Origin: UBA5078 sp040384465
GTDB lineage: Bacteria > Pseudomonadota > Gammaproteobacteria > Pseudomonadales > Pseudohongiellaceae
Assembly: GCA_040384465.1 (NCBI GenBank)
Contig: JAZKJF010000006.1
Location: forward strand, 97,063 to 161,062
Length of the DNA stretch: 64,000 nt
Direction: 5' to 3'
Part shown: positions 44,861-53,856 of the stretch, piece by piece
Numbering within the stretch: the first letter of the stretch is position 1
Layout: each line of letters opens with the position of its first letter
The notes under the pieces: model-generated
Seen by the model: the letters and a program-made list of their open reading frames with translations, nothing else
Databases searched by the model: none
Told to the model about the DNA's origin: nothing
Made by a program: the position numbers and the translations under genes

Positions 44861-46711
44861 TCAGGGTAAGCGGTAAGCCACTACCTCATCCGTCGCCACA
44901 ATCACCACGTACTGCGTGCCATCGGCATCCGCATAGGTCATCGGATTGGCATTGCCGCGTCTGGGCAGCGTGGTTTCCCACAGCTGATTGCCGGAGCGGG
45001 CATCCATGGCACGGAAGCGATTGTCGTCGGTAGAGGCCATGAACAGCAGGCCGCTGGCAGTGGCAATCGCGGCGGCGCGGCCGGGTCTGCCGGTCTGCTG
45101 ACGCTCAGCAGGCAGGCCCTCGGTGATGCCGACGGGTTGCTGCCAGACGATGTCTCCACTTCTGCTATCCACGGCGGTCAGGCGCCCCCAGGGCGGTGAC
45201 TGACAGGGCCAGCGCGATTCCCCAATCTGTACGTCAAAGTTGGCTGGTCGCGGGCTGCGTCTCTCGAAGGGGAGCGCTGCACCCGGCTCGGACGCCTGCA
45301 TCCAACCGAAGCTGCCGACATCCTGCGAGAACACGAACAGATAACCCGACGCCGGATCGAAGGACGCACCGCCCCAGTTCGGGCCGCCCACCAGTCCGGG
45401 GAACAGCAGCGTCGTGCGGGTACTGGTCTCGTCCGGACGGTAAGCCCAGGGCGTGAAGGCACCTTCGTTGTGGATATCCCCAACGCTGGCCGCCAGCTCG
45501 GCACATGCCTGTGCATGTTCGGCTGAAGTCTGTTCGGCGCGTACCAGATCGCGCGGCGCGTAACTGACGCGAGCCAGTGCCGGTGGATTTACCGGGATCG
45601 GCTGCGTCGGGAAAGCGTGCTCACCGGGCACGTCACTTGGAGGGACTGCCCGCTCCTCGACCCCGTAGATGGCTTCTCCCGTGCTGCGATTGAGGATGTA
45701 CAGATAGCCCGATTTGGTTGTCACGCCCAAGGCAGGAATGCTGGTGCCGTCACGCTCGATGTCGAACAACGCAGGAGCGGCGGGTGGATCATGATCCCAG
45801 AGGTCGTGGTGAATGGTTTGAAAGTGCCAGACGTACTCGCCACTGCGGATGTTCACTGCGACAAGGGAGTTGGAGAAGAGGTTGGCGCCTTCGCGGTCGC
45901 CGCCATAAGCGAAGGGAATGGGGGAGGCCAGTGGCAGGTACATCAACTCGCTCTCAGTATCCACGGTGAAATAGAAAGGCCAGGCGTTGGCGCCGAGGCG
46001 GCCTTCCCAGCTGTCGCCCTCCCAGGTGTCATGGCCGAGCTGCCCGGGTTGTGGCACCGAACTGAATTCCCAAAGCTTTTCGCTCGTGCGCAGATCATAG
46101 GCGCGGGCATTGCCGATACCGCCAGCAGCACCGCGCGGGGTGTTGGCGCCGACCACCACAATGTTGTCGTAGACCAGAGGAACGGAGTTATAAGGAGTCA
46201 CCAGATCGATGCTGCCCTGTGCGCCGAAGGCAGTGGCCGGAGCACCGGTTGCCGCGTCGAGGGCAATCAACTGCGTGCCAGCGGTGAAGAGAATGCGGGC
46301 GGCGCTGTCGCCGTTGCCAGCCCAGTAGGCAACACCACGGCGTGAGGGGGTGTCGCCACTGACGGTGTGCTTCCAGATTTCGGTGCCGGTCGTTGGATCG
46401 AGGGCCACGATACTGTCAGCGCTTGGTAAATACATGACGCCATCGACGACGATCGGGGTGGCCTGTGAGTTGGGTCCGTTTTCGCTGGTGTCGTCAGCGC
46501 TGCGCAGTGAGTAGCGCCAGCCGGGTGTCAGCGAGCGGACATTGCTCGCGTCGATCTGCGTCAGTGGCGAGTAGCCGGTGCCGGCCAGATCGCCCCGGTA
46601 CTGGGGCCAGTCAGCAGCGGCTGTATCTGCCGCATCCGCTGTAAACCCCGGACTGGCAACAAGGCAGGCGCTGCAGGCCGTCGTTGCGAACAGAAGATTC
46701 AAAAAGCGCAT
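44861..46711 (-). CDS. Soluble PQQ dehydrogenase, membrane glucose-dehydrogenase-like group
   Basis: A 616-residue quinoprotein with a signal peptide (about 1-27) and eight propeller blades. The segment FQTIHHDLWDHDPPAAP is the hallmark of the glucose/quinate-type PQQ dehydrogenases, and DWPQYRGDLAGTGYSPL the usual first blade. Unlike E. coli Gcd it has no N-terminal membrane helices, so it is a periplasmic soluble form. No vicinal Cys pair of the alcohol dehydrogenase type is seen. GGGAGA precedes the chosen ATG; an upstream in-frame extension of 52 codons looks non-coding. It is divergent from the NHL genes. Substrate is unknown (sugar or polyol likely). Confidence 0.88.
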   Translation of the reverse strand: MRFLNLLFATTACSACLVASPGFTADAADTAAADWPQYRGDLAGTGYSPLTQIDASNVRSLTPGWRYSLRSADDTSENGPNSQATPIVVDGVMYLPSADSIVALDPTTGTEIWKHTVSGDTPSRRGVAYWAGNGDSAARILFTAGTQLIALDAATGAPATAFGAQGSIDLVTPYNSVPLVYDNIVVVGANTPRGAAGGIGNARAYDLRTSEKLWEFSSVPQPGQLGHDTWEGDSWEGRLGANAWPFYFTVDTESELMYLPLASPIPFAYGGDREGANLFSNSLVAVNIRSGEYVWHFQTIHHDLWDHDPPAAPALFDIERDGTSIPALGVTTKSGYLYILNRSTGEAIYGVEERAVPPSDVPGEHAFPTQPIPVNPPALARVSYAPRDLVRAEQTSAEHAQACAELAASVGDIHNEGAFTPWAYRPDETSTRTTLLFPGLVGGPNWGGASFDPASGYLFVFSQDVGSFGWMQASEPGAALPFERRSPRPANFDVQIGESRWPCQSPPWGRLTAVDSRSGDIVWQQPVGITEGLPAERQQTGRPGRAAAIATASGLLFMASTDDNRFRAMDARSGNQLWETTLPRRGNANPMTYADADGTQYVVIVATDEVVAYRLP

Positions 46712-46972
46712 GGTGCTCTCCCGATTTTCAAAGCGTGTTGTTGTCATTTTCTGCGGGCTAAAGCTAGCACAAGTCCTTATTGAATGGCGCGCCCGTTTTG
46801 CAACGTCGTGCGCGTCGGGCAGGGAGCGCCGAGCGCTTGCTCGTGTGCTGTTCGACTCACCGTTCACCTGCCCGTCGCTTTTTGTCCGCAGATGCCCGGG
46901 GCCGCCTTGACAGTGCCCCTCAGGGCGAGGAGAGTCTCCGCGCGCTCAACAATAATAACTGGAGGCTCCCCC

Positions 46973-48010
46973 GTGAAACTGAATAATCGCTGGCCCCTGC
47001 TGCCACTTGTGGCCGCTGTCATGCTGACGTGGACTGGTCCGCTCGCCGCTCAGGCGCTGGCCAAAGACGTTCCCACCATCCCTCACGAACCTGTGGAAGG
47101 ATTCATCAAACTGCCCGAAGGACTGTATTTCGGCGAGGCGCTGGGAGTGGCAACCAACTCTCAGGGACACATCTTCATCTACACCCGCAGCGGCGACACG
47201 CGCTTGTTCGAATTTGACCAGAATGGCAACTACGTGCGCGAGATCGGCGCCGGACTGTACGGTCTGGAATTCGCTCACAAAGTGCGAGTGGACCGTGACG
47301 ACAACATCTGGGCGGTCGACGAAGGCTCCAATCAGGTGATGAAGTTCAACCCGGAAGGTCGGGTCGTGATGGTGCTGGGGTATCGCCCCGAAGCGGTCAA
47401 AGGCGCCATCGAGCTGCCCGGGGGGGCGGGGCCGGATGAGCGCTACTTGTTCGGGCGACCGACGGACGTCACCTGGGACACCGAAGGCAATATCTTTGTC
47501 TCGGACGGTTACATCAACCACCGCGTCGTGAAGTTCACGCCGGATGGCCACTATGTCGGCCAGGTGGGCACCGGTCAGCGCGGTGAAGCAATCGACCAGT
47601 TCGACACCCCACACACCATCGCCTCGGACAATCTGGGCAATATCTATGTAGGCGACCGTGGCAATGCCCGCGTCAAGGTCTACAGCAGCGATCTGGAATT
47701 ACTGGATATGTATGAAGAGACTGGTGATCCGTGGGAGATCTGCATCTCTCAGGGCGAGCACCAGTACCTGTTCGTCTCCAACTCCAACTCAGACAGCAAT
47801 CCGGCGGCCTCTTGGGCTGTCACAGGTGAGGTCTACAAGATGGAACTGGACGGCACCATCATCGGCAGGTTTGGTGAGGCCGGCAAGCTGCCCGGTCAGT
47901 TCCAGACCATTCATGGCATGGACTGTCGCGACCCCAGCGAATTGCTGGTGGCAGAGATTTCTGCCTGGCGGGTACAGAAGATTCTTCTCGGCGAAGATCC
48001 CAGACCATAA
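46973..48010 (+). CDS. Exported NHL-repeat beta-propeller, copy 1 (peptidylglycine lyase-like)
   Basis: A 345-residue secreted protein with a signal peptide (about 1-31) and six-bladed NHL repeats (VRVDRDDNIWAVDEGSNQVMKF, PTDVTWDTEGNIFVSDG, TIASDNLGNIYVGDRG). Bacterial members are usually labelled peptidyl-alpha-hydroxyglycine alpha-amidating lyase family, on the basis of fold similarity; lyase activity is not proven. The start is GTG with GGAGG at seven bases. It is the first of two tandem genes of identical length. Confidence 0.85.
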   Translation: MKLNNRWPLLPLVAAVMLTWTGPLAAQALAKDVPTIPHEPVEGFIKLPEGLYFGEALGVATNSQGHIFIYTRSGDTRLFEFDQNGNYVREIGAGLYGLEFAHKVRVDRDDNIWAVDEGSNQVMKFNPEGRVVMVLGYRPEAVKGAIELPGGAGPDERYLFGRPTDVTWDTEGNIFVSDGYINHRVVKFTPDGHYVGQVGTGQRGEAIDQFDTPHTIASDNLGNIYVGDRGNARVKVYSSDLELLDMYEETGDPWEICISQGEHQYLFVSNSNSDSNPAASWAVTGEVYKMELDGTIIGRFGEAGKLPGQFQTIHGMDCRDPSELLVAEISAWRVQKILLGEDPRP

Positions 48011-48052
48011 CCATTCAACACCGCCTGCTCAAAAGCGGGTGAGGAGTGAAAC

Positions 48053-49090
48053 ATGAAAAGTTCGATGCAATTATTGGTACTGGCAGCCGCCGTGGCGCTG
48101 GCAGTGCAAGCCCAGGCACAGGTTCCGGAAATCGCGTTTACGGCAGAGGATGCTCTCAGCGGTTTCCCTGACGATATTCACATGGGCGAGGCTGCCGGGG
48201 TGGCACGCAATTCCGATGGTGACATTTTTGTCTACACCCGCACAGGCAACCCCACCATCACTTTGGGCGCATCCCGCTATGTCTCCCACGGAGGCGCACG
48301 TCTGTTCAAGTTTGGCGCTGATGGGGAATATGAACGCGAGATGGGACAAGAGAGCTACGGCGCTCTCTATGCTCAACAGGTGCGCGTGGATAGCGATGAC
48401 TACATCTGGTCGGTAGATCAGATGTCTGGCCAGGTGGTGAAGTTCGACCCGGACGGCCGCATTGTCATGGTCATGAGCCGCAAGCCCGAAGCGATGCGTC
48501 TGCCTGCACCGTTGTTTGAGCAGCCAGCGCGTGAAGGCGTGGGCGCCGCCGGAGAGTCCTTCCAGGGCCCGACCGACGTAGCATGGGATTCGCAGGGCAA
48601 CTTCTATGTCGCCGACGGCATGCGTAATGCGCGTGTCGCCAAATATGACTCAGAAGGTCGTTGGATCAAGAACTGGGGCAGTTATGGTACTGCGGCAGGG
48701 CAATTCAACGTGGTGCATGGCATCGCGATTGACGCTGCTGACAACATCTATGTGGCTGACTACAACAATCAGCGCATTCAGGTGTTCGACACAGAGGGCA
48801 ACGCGCTGCGCGAGATGAAGGGCTTCGGCTCACCCATGGCGATGTGCATTACCCCGGGACCGGAGCAGGTGATGTATGTCTCCAACTCCAACCCACCGGA
48901 CAACCTCGACGTGGCTGGCGAGATCTACAAGATGCGTCTCGACGGCACCATCATCGGCAAGTTCGGCAAAGCCGGGAAGAACATCGGCGAGTTCGGTACG
49001 GTGAATGCCATCGACTGTCAGGAAGAGAACAACCTGCTGATAGGTGAAACGGGTAACTGGCGTGTGCAGAGAGTGACGCTGCAGCCTTGA
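48053..49090 (+). CDS. Exported NHL-repeat beta-propeller, copy 2
   Basis: Also 345 residues, paralogous to the gene 42 bases upstream: signal peptide about 1-22, then matching blades (VRVDSDDYIWSVDQMSGQVVKF, PTDVAWDSQGNFYVADG, IAIDAADNIYVADYNN) and a shared C-terminal blade ending in GETGNWRVQRVTL. Compared with copy 1 it has an insertion near residues 65-75 and another near 155-165. Both are flanked by genes for PQQ dehydrogenases pointing toward or away from them, suggesting a shared extracytoplasmic pathway. Confidence 0.85.
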   Translation: MKSSMQLLVLAAAVALAVQAQAQVPEIAFTAEDALSGFPDDIHMGEAAGVARNSDGDIFVYTRTGNPTITLGASRYVSHGGARLFKFGADGEYEREMGQESYGALYAQQVRVDSDDYIWSVDQMSGQVVKFDPDGRIVMVMSRKPEAMRLPAPLFEQPAREGVGAAGESFQGPTDVAWDSQGNFYVADGMRNARVAKYDSEGRWIKNWGSYGTAAGQFNVVHGIAIDAADNIYVADYNNQRIQVFDTEGNALREMKGFGSPMAMCITPGPEQVMYVSNSNPPDNLDVAGEIYKMRLDGTIIGKFGKAGKNIGEFGTVNAIDCQEENNLLIGETGNWRVQRVTLQP

Positions 49091-49099
49091 TTGGTGTGG

Positions 49100-49185
49100 G
49101 TCGCCTGCAGGGCAGGCTCGTACAGATGGGGGTGTCGCCTGCAGGGCAGGCTCCTACACTGTATGAGCCTGCCCTGCAGGCGACT
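49100..49185. repeat. Cluster of three REP-like palindromes (family A), two direct and one inverted
   Basis: Copies at 49100-49125 and 49133-49157 point the same way; the copy at 49160-49185 is inverted, so 49133-49185 can fold as a single long hairpin as in BIME elements. The cluster separates the convergent NHL and PQQ-cytochrome genes and could act as terminator and mRNA end protection. Confidence 0.85.
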
Positions 49186-49195
49186 CGAATCTAAA

Positions 49196-51322
49196 TCAGT
49201 TGTCGAGGCTGAAGACGTATACGGCATTGCCGCCTGCGGGATGGCGAATCTCAGGAGTCACCAGCGCGGGCACCTGACGTGGGCTGGTGCCACCGACAGC
49301 AGTGGTGACGGCGATGTATTGCTTGCCGTCGATAGCGAAGGTCAACGGATGGCCTTGCACGGATGTGCCCAGACGGGTCTCCCACAGAATCTCACCCGTT
49401 TCCACGTCAAAGGCGCGGAAGCGACGATCCAGATCACCCACAAACAGAATGTCGCCCGCCGTGGACAGTACGCCGGTCAGGAAAGAGGCGCGTTGTTCAT
49501 AGCTCCACTTCTCTTCCAGAGTACGGACATCGTAGGCCGCCAGCTTGCCGACATTGCCATCGGTGCCGGGCATCTCGAAGAAGCGACGGCTGGCTGCTGT
49601 GCCACCCGAGCCCGGTACGAGTTCAACTGCGCGCGCCGCATTCTCCAGACAGGTCTGGCTCAGCGGGGCGATCAGTACGCCGCTCGGTTCGTGATAGCTC
49701 ATGGAGTGCCAGTCCTTGCCGCCCGCGCTGCTGGGGCAGGAAGAGGTCCACTGGTCGATTTGCGCGTTGATGATGTCGTCACGGTAGGTAACGGCACCCG
49801 TCGCGTAATCGATGTGGCTAAAGGAGTTCTGGAACATCGTCTCGGTGAGGGCGAGGAATTCGCCGCTGACGCGGTCGTTCTTCCACAGAATGCCGTACTT
49901 GCCGAGTGAAAACACGGTCTTGCGGCCGTCGATGTCGATCAGGATGCGCTCGAACACTTCGTCCAGATCCAGCGCCTCGCCTGGCACGTGCTGGAAGTGC
50001 CAGTCCAGCTCACCGTTATCCACGTTCAGAGCGATGGTGGAGTTCGTGTAGAGCCCTGCATCGTGAATGGACATGTGTCGGCTGACGGGCACCCAGGGCT
50101 TGGCCTGCGCGGTACCCCAGTAGGTCAGCTTCAGGTCCGGGTCATAGCTGCCGGTGATCCAGGTCTCGCCGCCTTTGCGGTAGAGATTGTCCAGACCGCC
50201 CCAGGTGTCGCCGCCCGGATATTCGGAGTGCGCGATCGGGGTGAATTCCCAGAGTCGCTCTCCTGTGTTCACGTCGTGTGCGGTCATGAAGCACTGTTCT
50301 TCGATATAGGTTGCACAGCCCGCCATGCCCAGAATGATCTTGCCATCGGCAACGATGGGGCCGCTGGAATTCGCGAAGCCTTTGCTGTTGTCAGCGACGA
50401 CTGTTTCCCAGATTTTCTCGCCGGTACGGGCATCCAGTGCCAGCAGACGGGCGTCGGTGGTGGCGTGAATGATCTTGTTGTCATAGATGGCGATGTTGCG
50501 CATGTCCTCGCGAGTGGCGGGGCCTGCGCGGTGTTCCCAAATCAGTTCACCAGTAGCTGCGTTGAGCGCTTGAATGATATTGCTGGTGTTGATCAGGTAC
50601 ATGATGCCGTCATAGACAATCGGCGCGGGCTCGGAAGCCCCTTCGTGCATGTTCCACACCCATTCCAGTTTTAGATCTTCAACGTTGCGGCGGTTGATCT
50701 GATCCAACTCACTGAAGCTCCAGGCCTGATAGTTGCCACGCATCATCAGCCAGTCTGAAGGATCGGGATTGCGCATCATCTCATCGGTCAGCGGAACGAA
50801 ATTTTCCACGGTCCCGGCGACTGTAACGCCGAGAGGCTCGGGTGCTGCTGCGGGGCGTTGTGGCTGACCACCGGCTCCGGCCGCTGCCGCTTGAATGCCG
50901 CTGCCAACCTGCGCGGTGGTGTTGGCGCTCAGCGCCGCTGTGCCGGGCACTGCACCATTAACCTGCATGATGTAGGCGACGATATTGCCGACAGTCTCAT
51001 CAGACAACGGCGTCGTGCCACCAGGAGGCATGGAGGATTTTACCTGGCGGAACAGATCACCCGCCGGGCGAGTGCCCCAGCGTGCCAGAAACGGAGTTCC
51101 TGCCAGCAAAGGCGCCGTCGGAGTTCCCTGCAACTGTGCGCCATGACAGGCCGCGCAGGTGCTCTGGAACAGCGCGGCTCCTGCACCGGCTTGTTGGGGA
51201 GTAAAAGCGCCGGTGGCTGCGCCTGTCTGGGCACTTGCCTGCGCTGCGTAACCGGCGAGCAGCACGCTGAGCAGTGCAGTGCCGAGTTGTCCCTGCAATC
51301 GGTTTGGTCGAGAGAAGATCAT
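49196..51322 (-). CDS. PQQ dehydrogenase with N-terminal cytochrome c domain, divergent active site
   Basis: A 708-residue exported quinohaemoprotein. Signal peptide about 1-31; a cytochrome c domain at about 42-125 with CAACH at 56-60 and axial Met in SSMPPGG; a Pro/Ala/Gly linker (135-165); then the propeller. Known quinohaemoprotein alcohol dehydrogenases carry the cytochrome at the C-terminus, so this order is inverted. The catalytic Asp is probably Asp452 with Asp454 at +2 (ALDLDEV). The vicinal Cys pair is absent (HRAGPATRED at that place), the usual GGE metal ligand region reads AGCATYIEEQC, and the usual GNPG is GTAQAKPW. It may oxidise an unusual substrate or bind the cofactor differently. 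CHRD precedes it in the same operon. Confidence 0.88.
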   Translation of the reverse strand: MIFSRPNRLQGQLGTALLSVLLAGYAAQASAQTGAATGAFTPQQAGAGAALFQSTCAACHGAQLQGTPTAPLLAGTPFLARWGTRPAGDLFRQVKSSMPPGGTTPLSDETVGNIVAYIMQVNGAVPGTAALSANTTAQVGSGIQAAAAGAGGQPQRPAAAPEPLGVTVAGTVENFVPLTDEMMRNPDPSDWLMMRGNYQAWSFSELDQINRRNVEDLKLEWVWNMHEGASEPAPIVYDGIMYLINTSNIIQALNAATGELIWEHRAGPATREDMRNIAIYDNKIIHATTDARLLALDARTGEKIWETVVADNSKGFANSSGPIVADGKIILGMAGCATYIEEQCFMTAHDVNTGERLWEFTPIAHSEYPGGDTWGGLDNLYRKGGETWITGSYDPDLKLTYWGTAQAKPWVPVSRHMSIHDAGLYTNSTIALNVDNGELDWHFQHVPGEALDLDEVFERILIDIDGRKTVFSLGKYGILWKNDRVSGEFLALTETMFQNSFSHIDYATGAVTYRDDIINAQIDQWTSSCPSSAGGKDWHSMSYHEPSGVLIAPLSQTCLENAARAVELVPGSGGTAASRRFFEMPGTDGNVGKLAAYDVRTLEEKWSYEQRASFLTGVLSTAGDILFVGDLDRRFRAFDVETGEILWETRLGTSVQGHPLTFAIDGKQYIAVTTAVGGTSPRQVPALVTPEIRHPAGGNAVYVFSLDN

Positions 51323-51386
51323 GGGATGCCTCTGTGCTTGTTGCTGTTGTTATTGTCTGTGGGAAACCGGGTGACGAGGGTCAGGC

Positions 51387-51863
51387 TCAGTGCATGAGCC
51401 AGCCGCGAATTTCGCCTGTCGGGTTGGTTTCGCTGTGAATCTGCACGTACAGACTCTCTGCATGCAGCGCGGCGATCAGCTCGGGTGTCAGTGTCAGTGT
51501 GCCGCTGATGGTACCGCTGGTGGCGCGAGTGGCATCAATGGTCAGCACGACCGGACCGGGCTGGGCTATGGGGCCCTGGTGGATATGCGCCATCGTAACA
51601 GGGGAGCTGAGGCCTTCGAACTCGCCGCTGATAGTCAGAGTGTTGCCGCTCAGTTCTGCGCGCACTTCGCCTTCGCCGGTGATGGTGGTGACAGTCTGGG
51701 CAGTGCGAGGCATTGGCGAGAGTCTGCCGCGCAGATTGTTGCCCATGTTCTGAGAGTAAGAGGTGGTGCTGAGAAGGGCGACGATCAGGCCCAGCAGCAG
51801 GACAGACAGAGCACCACCGTGGCGGCGCGAGAACGTGCGAGAGAGGGTACGGATGTGCTTCAT
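51387..51863 (-). CDS. CHRD domain exported protein
   Basis: A 158-residue protein with a signal peptide (about 17-38) and one CHRD domain: LRGRLSPMP at the start, AHIHQGP in the middle and LYVQIHSETNPTGEIRGWL at the end, all typical. CHRD domains are small beta-sandwich modules of unknown biochemical role, named after chordin. It lies 64 bases upstream of the PQQ-cytochrome gene, so probably in operon with it. Confidence 0.88.
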   Translation of the reverse strand: MKHIRTLSRTFSRRHGGALSVLLLGLIVALLSTTSYSQNMGNNLRGRLSPMPRTAQTVTTITGEGEVRAELSGNTLTISGEFEGLSSPVTMAHIHQGPIAQPGPVVLTIDATRATSGTISGTLTLTPELIAALHAESLYVQIHSETNPTGEIRGWLMH

Positions 51864-51890
51864 GAGAAACCTCGATTATTGTTTTGCGGC

Positions 51891-51896
51891 ATTATA
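51891..51896 (-). promoter_or_regulatory. Candidate -10 (TATAAT) for the CHRD-PQQ operon
   Basis: A perfect -10 hexamer on the minus strand, 27 bases upstream of the CHRD start codon. The -35 region at 17-18 bases (TGCAGG/CTGCAG) is poor, so an activator may be needed. Confidence 0.45.
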
Positions 51897-51982
51897 CTCA
51901 CGTTATGCAAGGGCCTGCAGCTTGCCAATTGTGACAGTTTTCCAGCTGCCAGCCCTCGCGTGCGATTCTGTGCCCGGCCGTG

Positions 51983-53620
51983 TCAAGGCGACAGACTTTC
52001 GCGTGGTGCAGCATCAAGCTCCTTGATGAAGAAGGCCAGGAAACGCGCCATGCGCTCCAGTCCGGGCACCGAGATCGCTTCCAGAACTTCGCCGCTGGTG
52101 TGATAGAGCGGTGGCGCCTGCATGGTAGTGACAATTGGCGCGCTCAAGTCGCGATACCCGCCCCCTTCGCCGCTGGCCATGGTCGAGGTGCCGGAGACGA
52201 AGTTGGTGCCATAACGCTGCACACCCTCTACAAACAAGCCTTCGATGAAAGGCGCGCTATTGGTGATACCCGCCACGATTGGCGCCTCACCGACGTCTGC
52301 GATGTATTCACGATACCCATCTTCGAACTGGCTGCGTGCGGGTGAGAAGTTGCGTTGTGCCACGTGTTCGATATTGAGAGCCACCACCGTGTTGGCCGCA
52401 AATTCGGGATTCATGCTGATGAAATTGCTCGGGCCGTTCAGGCCGGGGCTGTGGTGTCCTGCGCTGGCAACAAACACCAGCGTGCGTGATGGCTGATGCT
52501 CGGGCTTCGCAAAATGGCGGGCCAGCGCGATTTGTACCGCCACTCCGTCACCGTTGTCGCCAGCGCCATCAAACCAGGCGTCGACGTGGGCGTTGACGAT
52601 GATGACTTCTTCGCTGTCCTTGCCTGGAATCACGCCGATGCCGTTGGTGGCACTCAGATTGGTGAAGGATTGTGTCTCCAGTGTCAGTTCGGCCTGCATA
52701 GCGTCGATGGCTCCCGTTTCGGCCGCTTTGTTCAGTGCTGCCTCCAGAAAGGTGCCATCGCGGCCACCGATGTTGAAGCAGGGGCCGCCGCAGTTGTTGA
52801 AGTCCTTGGCCATCTCGTTACCGGGCTGGTCCATGATGTTGATGACGGCGATGGCGCCGCGTTTGAACATGTCCTGCGCGCGCGGCACGGTGGTTTCCCG
52901 TTCAAACACCATATGGGCTTGAGGAGTCACCTGCTGCACGGCGATCTTGCCACGCACATCGATATGCGCCAGCTCTGCCGGGCTACCCTCGCCGACGTAG
53001 ACCAGGGTCCCGCTCAGGCGGCCATTGGGCAACTGTGAGGGAGACAAAGGCATCGCAGTTTCCAGCACCACATCCTCGCTGCCCGGGCCGAAGGCTGCAT
53101 TGCCTTTGATGCGCAGCTCCCATGACAGGGGCATCCAGAAAGACGCATTCGCGCTCTGGTTGAAGGTTTGAATTTTGGTATCAGTGATACCAGCGGCTTT
53201 GAATTGGTCGACCACCCACTCCACGGTGCGAGTGCTGGAAGGAAAACCGGAGATACGGCCCCACAACTGGCCACTGCCGATTTCACGTTCGGTGCGGCTC
53301 TGTTTGGAGAATTCCACGACACTGACCAGATCTGGCCAGATTGCCTCGCCTTCCAGTTCGGTAAAGCTTTCCTCGCCTGCGGGAACCATCGCAGGCGTCG
53401 GACCACGATCACCGACGATGGCCGGCAACATGTGCGGCTGAAACGGAGGAGGCAACATCAACCCGAACCAGGGAGCGTTGTCGGTAGCAGCGCTGGCTTG
53501 TGGCTGTGCCTGCACTTGCGACTGCAGCGTGAGGAGGCTGAGTGCGCCCAGGCACCACAGTGCTGCAGACAAAGAATTGGCGATACGACGACGATAGTGC
53601 TTGCAGACATCGGTGTGCAT
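51983..53620 (-). CDS. Exported M28 family peptidase with PA-like insert, altered catalytic Glu pair
   Basis: A 545-residue protein with signal peptide (about 14-38). The middle (about 195-300) is a protease-associated-like domain (GTLVYVGEGSPAELAHIDVRGKIAV, VPRAQDMFKRGAIAVINI). The M28 core starts near 320: metal ligands His345 and Asp347 (NAHVDAW), bridging Asp355 (GAGDNGDGVA), and a late histidine in PLYHTSGE. The conserved catalytic EE is replaced by His389-His390 (SAGHHSPGLNG), so activity is uncertain. It lies upstream of CHRD on the same strand. Confidence 0.85.
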   Translation of the reverse strand: MHTDVCKHYRRRIANSLSAALWCLGALSLLTLQSQVQAQPQASAATDNAPWFGLMLPPPFQPHMLPAIVGDRGPTPAMVPAGEESFTELEGEAIWPDLVSVVEFSKQSRTEREIGSGQLWGRISGFPSSTRTVEWVVDQFKAAGITDTKIQTFNQSANASFWMPLSWELRIKGNAAFGPGSEDVVLETAMPLSPSQLPNGRLSGTLVYVGEGSPAELAHIDVRGKIAVQQVTPQAHMVFERETTVPRAQDMFKRGAIAVINIMDQPGNEMAKDFNNCGGPCFNIGGRDGTFLEAALNKAAETGAIDAMQAELTLETQSFTNLSATNGIGVIPGKDSEEVIIVNAHVDAWFDGAGDNGDGVAVQIALARHFAKPEHQPSRTLVFVASAGHHSPGLNGPSNFISMNPEFAANTVVALNIEHVAQRNFSPARSQFEDGYREYIADVGEAPIVAGITNSAPFIEGLFVEGVQRYGTNFVSGTSTMASGEGGGYRDLSAPIVTTMQAPPLYHTSGEVLEAISVPGLERMARFLAFFIKELDAAPRESLSP

Positions 53621-53796
53621 ACAGGAGTCTCCGTGATGTGCTTATGATTTTTGTTTTTTAGCAGTGGCCGGATTATGGAGGGTTTGCCAATTGATGGCCA
53701 GAAGTGGCGAAAAATGGCCCGCTACTATGAGCAGTTTTCCAGACAGGGCGTTGCCGCCCCAAGCGGTGATGACGTGCGCCGTCGGGATGACCGTCA

Positions 53797-53825
53797 TTGA
53801 ACGGGCAAATCAAACCTTATATGAT
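53797..53825 (+). promoter_or_regulatory. Sigma70-type promoter for the hybrid kinase
   Basis: TTGAAC (53797-53802), a 17-base spacer and TATGAT (53820-53825). Transcription would begin near 53832, 25 bases before the ATG at 53857, which supports that start over in-frame codons further upstream. Confidence 0.65.
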
Positions 53826-53856
53826 CCTTTCTACTCATCCTGTAAAGACCATTATC

